Positions 45,405 through 54,096 of a DNA stretch of 64,000 nucleotides are shown here, in pieces. A program made the position numbers and the translations under genes. Below the pieces are notes generated by a model. It searched no databases, was not told the DNA's origin, and saw only the letters and a list, made by a program, of their open reading frames with translations. Origin of the DNA: Harmonia axyridis (taxonomy: Eukaryota; Arthropoda; Insecta; Coleoptera; Coccinellidae); NCBI RefSeq assembly GCF_914767665.1, contig NC_059501.1, forward strand, positions 40,152,501 to 40,216,500, read 5' to 3'. Position 1 is the first letter of the stretch, and each line of letters begins with the position of its first letter.

Positions 45405-45699
45405 ATTTAATTCTAAGTTATCAAATATGTTAATACTGAGATAATCAATGAAGAATATGGAGGGAGCAAAACAGAATCGATGAATGATGGTTGATTGAAC
45501 AAAATTCAGAATTCCAACAAAAACACGGAATTCAAAGCGCAGAGTGTTTTGGATATAACTTATAAAATGAAGAAATATAAAGAGAGAAGTGTCGCAAAAA
45601 CGAAACGAATTTGATATTGATTTCAAGAACAGAATCCTCCGAAGAACTGATGAAAATAATATAGAGAACAAAGGAAAAAGAAGCAAAATATAAAACAGG

Positions 45700-47480
45700 T
45701 CAACAAAATATGAGAATTATTGAAAAATTCTTGTTCAAGGAATATTGAGCAAAAAACTGAAATATTGGACACCTACTCAGAAGATTCTTCGCGAATTGTC
45801 CTTTACTTTTGACACTAGAAACATCTGTCAGCACCAAAGTCGATTAATGAACTACACCAATGTTTTTGACACTCTTGCCGTTTGTCAAGCAAAAAATCCT
45901 CTCCTCACTCACTTCCGACCTTTATCTATCAGGATAGTACCGCACTGAATGGGGTAAACTAAGTAACTGATAATTAAAGATTTAACATATGGTGATTTCT
46001 CAATCCTTAAGATGTAATTTCTGCGGAAAATATTGTAACTATCGAGATTACTACTAAAATCAGTCTCCAAAATACTACTAACATCCACAAAACTCTTACA
46101 AATGTTCCCGATAGTTCGCATCGCTTCTGGAATTCCACCGCATAGTCAAGTGTATTCGAGCGCCTGCGCATTGCATATCCGATGACTGAAAGAGAAAGAT
46201 GCTTTCCGCTTCTTACTCCAGTTACTCCTATTGTATTCTCCCCGATGGATCGTAGATCGCAAGTCAACGTGAAATACGTAGTTTGTCCTCCGCGCAGATC
46301 GCATTTGGATGAGCCGGTAGTTTACGATGTATGATTATAAATATCATTATTATATTATATTATTTGAAGTTTAGTTAAGTTCAAACTGGGATCTATCGTG
46401 TGACCCTCATTGCTAATTTGCATTACAATACAAAATCACCTGGTTGTCAAAATATCGTCGTGTGCAGGAAGTAGTATATATTAGGTATATATCACTCACA
46501 GAAATTTTTGGGCGCATGTTCTGGGGTACATCGTCCTATCATTTCGTCTAAATGTCTGTAATTTTCGAATTTTGAGCCGAAAATGGTCTAAAACGTCTAA
46601 TTTGTACTCCCTGATTACGAATCCGTTGTCAGATTTTTTGGCAACGGTCGGTCTGCCGTATGCACGATAACGGGAGTAGGTACCGTTGGTCCTATCGACT
46701 TCAAACTTTCAGGGTAGATTTCTCATCAAAATGGGACGTACGGCTTAGGAGTTAAAGACATTTTGAGGTTATTTCCCTGATATTATTTCCTGATATTATT
46801 TCAGGAACTACGAGAGATATGGAATTGAAACTTGGCAGTCATTTCGAGAACAGAAACGCGCAACCTTTAGCGAAATTTTGTTGGATTCGGCCTGTTGGCA
46901 ATACAGTGAAACCTCTACTAACGGACACCTCTGTTGAACGGACACATTTTCATAGTCCTGAATTCGGTAATGCAAATCCTTCAGATGGTACCCTCTCTTG
47001 AGCGGACACTCCCTTGGGCGGACGCGTACACCTATTTTTCGTATACCTACTCGGTTACGAAATTCTCCCTTGAGCGGACAACCGAAACATAATATGCAAC
47101 ATATAAATATTTTATAATAGGTGTACCTACATCACATTTTTCGGTACCTACTGTGTCCACAAGGTATCAATGCGATGTAGTCTTTGTCAGGATCAGTATC
47201 TTCCCGTATGATGTATTCCGTCAAGAAAGCAGCAATAGCTACTAAACAAAAAATTGGCTATCGAAGAGAAAATGACTGTTGATAGTGAATATACGCTGCG
47301 CGTCAAAATTATGAAACAAATTCATATTCTCAAAAGAAGAATATTTTGAAAGAAAATCCTGAAACAGTTCAATTTTTGTTTTAGTTTTGGCAAATGTTGA
47401 TGCATTTATGAAGGATATTTGTTGCACCCTGTGCCATCCCCTTCAACTTTTTTGAATTTTCACGCAATTTTATATTTTGA
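45700..47480. other. 5' non-coding part of the MULE
   Basis: No second gene was supported. At 46905-47100 GTGAAACCTCTACTAACGGA and repeated GAGCGGACA motifs resemble a pogo/Tigger-type terminus, but only one end was found. The region upstream of 45404 should contain the promoter of the transposase. Confidence 0.45.
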
Positions 47481-47529
47481 AAAATTATTTATTTCAATGT
47501 GGTTTTCAGTATGTGTCTTTCATCATGAT

Positions 47530-48293
47530 TTGTATATGCAGTTGTCAGGCGCTATGGGTCCTGGAGGACACCTCCAAATTTGAATTCGATCCTATGTATA
47601 GTTTTCGAGAAACCTCAAATTTGACACATTTGATCCCCCCCATAGGCCCCCTTGAGGTGTAAGTAAATGCCGTTTATGTAGTTCTTAGGCGCTATGGATC
47701 CTGGATGACACCTCCAAATTTGAATTCGATCCTATGTATAGTTTTCGAGAAACCTCAAATTTGACACATTTGATGCCCCCCATGGGCCCCCTTGAGGTGT
47801 AAGTAAATGCCGTTTATTCAGTTCTTAGGCGCTATGGGTCCTGGATGACACCTCCAAATTTGAATTTGATCCTATGTATAGTTTTCGAGAAACCTCAAAT
47901 TTGACACATTTGATGCCCCCCATGGGCCCCCTTGGGGTGTAAGTGAATGCCGTTCATGTAGTTCTTAGGCGCTATGGGTCCTGGATGACACCTCCCAATT
48001 TGAATTTGATCCTATGTATAGTTTTCGAGAAACCTCAAATTTGACACATTTGATGCCCCCCATGGGCCCCCTTGGGGTGTAAGTGAATGCCGTATATGCA
48101 GTTGTTAGGCGCTATGGCTCCTGGAGGACACCTCCAAATTTGAATTCGATCCTATATATAGTTTTCGAGAAACCGCAAATTTGGCACATTTAATAATAAG
48201 TATTTTTGCATCGAAATCCGCCCAATCATTGAGTCTCGTACGAGGATTTCAAGGTCAAAGTTTGCTATCTCGGTTTGCTGCTTTCACACCGGT
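47530..48293. repeat. Right satellite arm: about 4.7 inverted copies of the 141-bp repeat
   Basis: The same unit as in the left arm occurs in reverse complement at 47530-48190, followed by about 100 bp of unique TIR that matches 38944-39050. The arm is much shorter than the left one (about 5 against 12 units), so copy number has changed independently at the two ends. Confidence 0.92.
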
Positions 48294-48585
48294 ATATGAT
48301 TTTTGTCCCCAATATGAAACATGCCACATTGAAACCAAATCGACCCTGTTGTTGTCGTTCAAAAACTATGTGAAGGTTCTTATCATACCCATGTCTTGTG
48401 TTTTGCCTGTTGAATATACCAGCACTGCTTATATGTGATTCGTCAGACCAAATAACTTTTTTTGCAGAATTAATATCTCTCTGAGCTTGGTTCAAAAACC
48501 AATTGCAGAAATTCACACGTCTTGCTGCATCACCAGGATATAAGTGCTGGACAATATTGACTCTGTAGGGTTTCAACTTCTTTAA
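48294..48585 (-). pseudogene. Tc1/mariner transposase, middle part
   Basis: The minus strand reads KKLKPYRVNIVQHLYPGDAA, NFCNWFLNQAQRDI, VIWSDESHISSAGIFNRQNT (first catalytic D) and FGFNVACFILGTKIIY, where the MULE interrupts it. To the right the piggyBac element at 48586 separates it from the N-terminal part. Confidence 0.8.
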
Positions 48586-50404
48586 CCCTAGAACGCCAAC
48601 GTTCCTAATACCCCACAGTAACGCCAACCATACGTAAATTTTACGTGTGGAAACAGTGGAAGAAAATGATAGCGTGTATTTCTCTGTATAGGTTATTAAA
48701 CAATGTTGGTTTCGAAATATTTTATTTAAACATATATTTAATAACATTCAAATGAAAAATATACCTGCAGAAGGTAAAACAAAGAAGCTTAATATGACAT
48801 ATAAAGTGAGTAATATTATTTATTGACATTTTGGACGCAATCATAACATATTTTTATCTGATGTTCTCCACAAAGTGCTCGTGGACAGACGTGACAGTAA
48901 GTTGTCGTCATTCTTTTTTTAGCAGATGGACAGATGCTGCAGTCAATAACTCGACATAATAATTAGCCAAAGGAGCTCCATTGGTTTTTGTTGATTTTCC
49001 AAGATATGGGCTTGCATTCAACACGTATTTTGTTGCCACATCACAGACCATTACGATCTTTATACCATATTTATTCGGTTTATTGGGTATGTACATTCTG
49101 AATGGACACCTCCCACGAAAACCAACTAGCTGCTCATCGATACACAAATATGCACTTGGTTTGTAATTTTCTGTGCAATTATGTATAAATTTATCCCATA
49201 AATCCGATATAGGAGCAAAATTAGATGCTGCTCTTCGTTCAACTCTTGTTGATTGGTCATCAAATCTTAGAGCATTTTGTAAAAAGAGAAATCTTGTTCT
49301 ACTCATAGTAGCTCGATATCTGGATCCTGAAAATGAATCGTCGAATAGGAGTTCAGCTGAGAGGTGGTTGCTTTTCAAGGCGGCAGCTAAGATTAAAAGT
49401 CCAAATAAAGCCTTCAGTTCACTTATTGACGTTAGAGAAGTGGATGCGTTTTGTGTTTTATACTTTTCTTGCAAGACAACTATTCTTTGATTCGTATAAA
49501 TTAGTATGTCTGACAGTACGTCATCGTTGAAAATTAGAAGAAACGCATCGAGAGGCTCAGAAAGCGCTTTAGCTGGGCCAACTGGACCAGGTCTGATATA
49601 AACCACATTTCTTGCCGGAGTTTTCCCCTTTTCAGATATTGGCGGTGTATCACTCCACTTATACCCATCTTTTCCAAAGAAATTATTTGGAAGAATGCTT
49701 TCCTCTTGGTTTTCCTCATTCAATGGTGTTCGTCCTGAGCATGAGCTGACTGAGTGTGAGGTGGATGGAATAGCATCATTGGCTAATTTTTCTTTTTTTG
49801 CAGTCGATCCTTCGGAAATAATACCTTGTATTCTTTTCTGGCCCCGTCTCCATATGGTTTGCAGCTCCTCAGCGTATGAATCCTCATCTAATGGATCTGG
49901 AACATAATCTCTATCGGCAATGCTGTCGTCGCTGTCATAATCAGCATCTATTTCTTCCGGATTTTTTTCTTCTGAATCGCTTATATCACTAAAATCGCTT
50001 GCTGCAAGAATTTCTTCTAAATCCTTATCACTTAATTTTTTTTTAGAACTTAAAATATCTTTCGCACTCATTTTGGCTAGAAAAAATGCACATTTATAAG
50101 GAAAAAAATATAACTCTAAAAATTATACTCACGTTTCCGCCAATCATACGTCAAAAATACGTGTTGTGATTTATAGGTAAACGCCAACGATACGTAAAAT
50201 TTACGTGTGGATTTTCACTCCTAGCACTGTAACACACTAAAACCGACTGATGTGATGCCGCAATGCCGCATTCGGCGGCACTTATGGGTCTAAGGAGTGG
50301 GGAAAGCACTGGCGGGCGCTCGTCCCGCGGAAACAGATACTAGGTTGTAATAGTTAGGAATTTAAAAGACATACGTAAATTTTACGTGTGTTGGCGTTCT
50401 AGGG
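48586..50404 (-). mobile_element. piggyBac element, internally deleted
   Basis: The ends read CCCTAGAACGCCAAC and its complement, each next to TTAA (48582-48585 and 50405-50408), the exact piggyBac target. Short inverted repeats ATACGTAAATTTTACGTGTG recur inside both ends. It splits the mariner gene just before KKLKPYRV. At 1.8 kb it lacks the 3' half of a normal transposase gene. Confidence 0.92.
48908..50071 (-). pseudogene. piggyBac transposase, C-terminally truncated
   Basis: The 387-codon frame starts MSAKDILSSKKKL with an acidic N-terminus, then GKDGYKWSDTPP, DILIYTNQRI, ALFGLLILAAALKSNH and FDDSFSGSRYRATMSRTRF, and reaches the first catalytic D in YLCIDEQLVGFRGRCPFRMY and a further D in IKIVMVCDVATKYV. 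It ends soon after NYYVELLTAA, so the later catalytic D and the C-terminal zinc domain are missing. The deletion lies between 48908 and the left TIR. The remaining frame is open. Confidence 0.85.
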
Positions 50405-50408
50405 TTAA

Positions 50409-50760
50409 AATTCTAATTTTGTACAAAAATTCTGATGATAGGCATGAACGCTAGCTAACACATTTATTTCATCAACTTCTTGATTATCTTTATTATAGAT
50501 ACCTTGGGTCGAGGTTTGGAATATGCACCATAATTCAGTCAATTATGCTTTAGTATGAATATAGTTGTTCGACTAGGTTGATGCCTCTCAGGATATCTGA
50601 AAGTTTTTAAATCAGGATGTAAGGAAATGAAGGAAATGTCTTTTGGTAGAATTCTCGACATCATACATGTTGAATTAAAGTTCCAAAGCTTCGCTAACGT
50701 TTTCATTGCATTGATTGAAACATTGTATAATGTCATATTTTTCATTGTTTCCAAAAACCA
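50409..50760 (-). pseudogene. Tc1/mariner transposase, N-terminal part
   Basis: Reading from about 50760, pieces such as MKNMTLYNV-frame sequence, NEKYDIIQCFNQCNENVSEA (first helix-turn-helix), MYDVENSTKRHFLHFL and NVLASVHAYHQNFCTKLEF precede the piggyBac insertion. Stops occur in several places. This gene, with 48294-48585 and 38591-38943, is the oldest layer of this nest. Confidence 0.6.
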
Positions 50761-50869
50761 AATCTCTTCCAGCCATTATCAGTTCTGAATTAACAAATTC
50801 CGAATAGTTTTTTCTACAATATTCGATATTCCTTCTGTCCCAAACACGATGACACACAATAATAATTCA

Positions 50870-51239
50870 TAGCGATGACAGCTAGATCAGATTGGTTTTT
50901 TTCTCTCCAATGCCTACTTGATAAAGCAATGCTCTCAAATGAATAGTAGCCATAATAACAACAAGGATGTTTGTATCATCATTGACCTACTACTTTTAAA
51001 AATCAAAAGTAATAATCCTCTTATCCTACCCACATAGTATCATACATCATTTTGATGGGAAAAAAACGAATTCAACGAAGCAATGATATACAGGGTGTTG
51101 CATTAAATAAATATAGGTTTGTGTTGAATCTTCAAAACCATACCCCGAAAAAAAAATTGAATGCTCCACTGGATTCTACGCAGAATTCTGATTTTCTGAT
51201 TCAGGTGTAGGCTCAGCATTATTTCTAATAACTTCGGAG
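50870..51239. other. Spacer and left part of a TA-flanked repeat
   Basis: TACAGGGTGTTGCATTAAAT at 51089 begins a repeat that resumes after the Penelope insertion and may end at GTCCGCCCTGTA (52861). Only CAGGG is shared by the two ends, so its nature is uncertain. No gene is seen. Confidence 0.4.
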
Positions 51240-51325
51240 ATAAAGGAGGGGTTCGCTGATCTTTAACAGGTTTCTAGGTCAGGGATTTATTCACAAAACC
51301 AACTTTCTGTGAAAAAGGCCAACTA

Positions 51326-51355
51326 GTTTCGACTTTATTTCAAAGTCTTCATCAG
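51326..51355 (-). ncRNA. Hammerhead-like ribozyme core in the Penelope tail
   Basis: The minus strand reads CTGATGA, a stem GACTTT/AAAGTC with loop GAAAT, then GAAAC: a full match to the hammerhead core. The stem is the same as in the motif at 28611. Helices I and III could not be closed with confidence within this copy; Penelope hammerheads often work in a dimer of terminal repeats. Confidence 0.55.
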
Positions 51356-51668
51356 GGCTCTGAAATGGAACAACAAGAACTACAATCAAATACAGATGCA
51401 CGAAATTACAACATTAAAAGTTAAAATCTTATTTTTAAAATCTTTACAAACATATAAATTCAGAAAGTGAGGAAACATGTTAGAAAAATATCGTGTTTTG
51501 ACTAGAGTTGTCGACTTACATTTTCACTTTGTGTGGTTCCATTGTCAATAATTAAAATGTTGGAAATGATAACAACTGCTTGCATAAAGGACTTTTTAAA
51601 AACTGAGATTAGCATATCAGTTGTTTATGGAGTGTGCGCGTTTAATCTTGGTTGGACAACAACTTCTA

Positions 51669-52832
51669 TCAATCTTTCATTTTTCCTATTAAATAATAGT
51701 ACGCGGTATTCAGATTTTCTATGTCATTTCTCTTATTGATGGAATTTTTGTCCTGTTTTATGGATATCATCTCATGTAATAACCGTTTCTTTAAATTTGT
51801 CTGCCTACCTAATATTCCTACTGAGCCCGGATCGAAATTAAATGAATGAAGGAGATTTCTTACGTGCTCCACTAATGCAGTATTATTTTCTTTTTTGTTC
51901 TTCAATGGATTGAGGATGTTAAGGGAGTCTCTTTTGTGTTCAGAAATTCGGCCCTTAAGGTACCGACCAGTTTGTCCTATATATGTGGCTGGACAGTCTT
52001 TACAAGATATTTTATTGATGATGTTACTGAGTAATTCTATGGGGGTTGCACTCTTAGTTTTTGTGAAGAATTTTTTTATAGTATTATCAGATTTGAATGC
52101 TATATTGATGTTTAATTTGGTGAATATATTCTTGATTTGCTCTCCTAGATTTCCAACGTAAGTTACTTTGAAATACTTTTTGTTTTCGTCTTCTTCTTGT
52201 GGTCTGTGGTGCTCAGGTTCTTTTCTGTTAAAAATTTTATTTATGAATTTAGTGGGATAGTTATTTTTTTCCAGAATTGATTTTATTTTAATGATATTTT
52301 GTTCGTGAAATTCGTTGTTAGAAAGTTTGAGAGCTCTATGTTTTAAATTATTAATGATGTTAATTTTTTGTGCCATATTGTGTTTTGAGTTGAAATTAAG
52401 TATTCTCCCGGAAAATGTTGGTTTTTGGTACCAGTCTGTTATTATCCTATTATTTCGTCTAATCAACAATGTATCTAAAAAAGGTAGTGTATTATCTCGT
52501 GATTCTAATTCAATAGTGAATTTTAAGCGGGGATGAATGCTATTGAATGCTGCAAGGATTTCATCCTTTTTATCGAAAGGAATACACGTGAAAATATCAT
52601 CAACATATCTCTTGAAAAATGGTATCTCGAAACTCAATTTTTCAATGGCTGAATTCTGAACCTCCACCATAACTATGTCAGATGTAACCGGTGCCAAATT
52701 ATTTCCCATACCCAGTCCAAAGATTTGCTTGAAATATGTGTCATTAAACACAAAATAACTATTTTCGATGTAAAAAGAGTTGTAAAAAATCATTAATTGA
52801 TAAAGTTGTATGAGGCTCAATTTTATCATCAT
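51669..52832 (-). CDS. Penelope reverse transcriptase (C-terminal half) and GIY-YIG endonuclease
   Basis: This 387-codon frame starts inside the palm domain. FGLGMGNNLAPVTSDIVM and RYVDDIFTCIPF (catalytic VDD) are followed by LESRDNTLPFLDTLLIRRNN and WYQKPTFSGRILNFNSKHN, which are Penelope-specific. The C-terminal third has CKDCPATYIGQTGRYLKGRI and SEHKRD, the GIY-YIG nuclease with its cysteine-rich lead-in. The fingers and first catalytic D are missing because the copy is 5'-truncated. The remaining frame has no lesion. Confidence 0.9.
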   Translation of the reverse strand: MMIKLSLIQLYQLMIFYNSFYIENSYFVFNDTYFKQIFGLGMGNNLAPVTSDIVMVEVQNSAIEKLSFEIPFFKRYVDDIFTCIPFDKKDEILAAFNSIHPRLKFTIELESRDNTLPFLDTLLIRRNNRIITDWYQKPTFSGRILNFNSKHNMAQKINIINNLKHRALKLSNNEFHEQNIIKIKSILEKNNYPTKFINKIFNRKEPEHHRPQEEDENKKYFKVTYVGNLGEQIKNIFTKLNINIAFKSDNTIKKFFTKTKSATPIELLSNIINKISCKDCPATYIGQTGRYLKGRISEHKRDSLNILNPLKNKKENNTALVEHVRNLLHSFNFDPGSVGILGRQTNLKKRLLHEMISIKQDKNSINKRNDIENLNTAYYYLIGKMKD

Positions 52833-52894
52833 TCATCATAAAGGAGGGGGTCCGCCCTGTATCTCTTGAACGGAAACAGTTATGCAAAATCTGA

Positions 52895-53006
52895 TTAGAC
52901 CAACTTGAGTTTCACAAAAAAGTTGGACAGGAACGTGAAAACCGCAAGGCTCTATCTTAAATAACAATCGAGAAACCTGGCTGTTTCACCTAAAATGGGA
53001 TGCACT
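52895..53006 (+). repeat. Interspersed repeat, inverted copy of 35707-35838
   Basis: It contains GACCAACTTGAGTTTCACAA, AACCGCAAGGCTCTATCTTA and CCTAAAATGGGATGCA, the complement of the block at 35707-35838. Confidence 0.75.
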
Positions 53007-53009
53007 GTA

Positions 53010-53433
53010 CAGAGGAATTGTATCTTCATAACAATTTTCATTTTTTGGAATAACTGCTTTACTTTCCAAATAAGTCAAGGGTTCAGCCAATTCTAGAACA
53101 GGTCCAATGATTGTATTGATTATATGGAATCTAGTACCAAACCATACTGAATCGTACAGGATACTAGAAAGAGAAAGGGTCTTAAAGAAGGACGCCCAGA
53201 TCTTACCCAATATCTGGATAAATTGTAAACATCTGGTATTTTAGGTTCTGTACAAATTATTTAAGAAAATTGAAATATCTTCGTCGTCATCAAAAACGAA
53301 TGGAAAAACTCTTATACCCATGATCAATGTTTCGAAGGTGTCGGAATGAAAGAGTAATAATACGAAAAGGCGAAATTAAACGTAGAAATTAAAATCAATT
53401 ATAACCCAAAATTCTGTCATCATAACATAACCT
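53010..53433. other. Unassigned spacer
   Basis: Only short open frames without motifs. It follows the gypsy protease remnant and may be decayed pol. Confidence 0.4.
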
Positions 53434-54096
53434 TCAAGAAGGACTCATATAATATATTGCTGTCAAGAAAAGGAGCAACCCGTCCAGCAGAGAAATTTTT
53501 TTATACCCCATTAGAGTTACAGCAGCACCGCTGTCAATTACAAAAACTATTGGTTTACCTTCTAATATCAATGTTGTAGTGAATTTTTTTCGTAAGTCTT
53601 CACCTTTGTTTGTAATGGTTAAGATTTCGGCAACCTGTTCGAAATAAACGGTTGTGTAATTCACCGATTGGGACTTGAAACATACTTTCTTGAGATGCCC
53701 TTTTCCTCCACAACCAGAACACTGTGTGCTCTTATCCAAGGTACATTTATTATTAGCAAAGTGATTTCCACATCACCTAAAACATTTAATGTTCTTATTG
53801 ATGAATCTACTTGAATTAAATTTATTATTTTTACTCGTATTATCTTTAATGAAATTATTTTTAGAAAAAGACTTTCTTTCATCTTGTTGGTTTTCCTTGT
53901 TTGTTTTTCCGTTCATCTGCTGTACTTGGTTCACTCCCGAATAGCTGACCACGTTCAGTTGGTTGACATCTTTTTCCGTCAATTCTATACCAATCGCTAT
54001 CTTGACTGCTTTTTCGAATTTCAGGTTGTCTTGTTTCAATAGTCTTGATTGAATTCGTCCTATACCAAATATATTTGCTTTGTAAATATGTGGTTT
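53434..54096 (-). pseudogene. Ty3/gypsy gag C-terminus, zinc knuckle and protease
   Basis: The minus strand reads NIFGIGRIQSRLLKQDNLKF (capsid end), VSYSGVNQVQQMNGKTNKEN, a knuckle CSGCGGKGHLKKVC, and after VAEILTITNKG the protease core PIVFVIDSGAAVTLMG (catalytic DSG). One stop precedes the knuckle (near 53773) and the frame degenerates after the protease. The gag N-terminus lies at 57164-57532, beyond the hAT insertion. Confidence 0.8.

Larger units (their letters stand above)
38944..48293 (-). mobile_element. 9.35-kb Mutator-like element with satellite-built inverted ends
   Basis: The ends are ACCGGTGTGAAAGCAGCAAA and its complement; they match for about 110 bp and then pass into inverted arrays of an about 141-bp repeat. 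The 9-bp sequence ATATGATTT flanks both ends perfectly (38935-38943 and 48294-48302), and a 9-bp TSD is characteristic of Mutator-like elements. The insertion splits a mariner gene in frame. The interior holds one long transposase ORF on the minus strand (42090-45404), a foreign LINE scrap on the plus strand (41500-41775) and about 1.7 kb of unassigned sequence. The intact ORF and perfect TSD argue for a fairly recent insertion. Confidence 0.9.
51257..52837 (-). mobile_element. 5'-truncated Penelope-like retroelement
   Basis: It contains the second half of a Penelope reverse transcriptase with GIY-YIG endonuclease, followed on the minus strand by about 400 bp that include a hammerhead-like core. 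Near-identical 17-18-bp sequences (ATAAAGGAGGGGTTCGC and ATAAAGGAGGGGGTCCGC) flank it at 51240-51256 and 52838-52855 and look like target duplications. Confidence 0.8.

Noticed and set aside
45405..45686. N-terminal 94 codons of the long MULE frame as part of the protein
   Set aside because: The stretch is rich in F, L and I without domain character, and a good ATG follows at 45404.
46905..47100. A pogo/Tigger element inside the MULE
   Set aside because: Only one terminus-like sequence was found and no transposase, so it is noted within the non-coding region only.
50539..50857. Independent ORFs right of the piggyBac element
   Set aside because: They are frames of the decayed mariner N-terminus.
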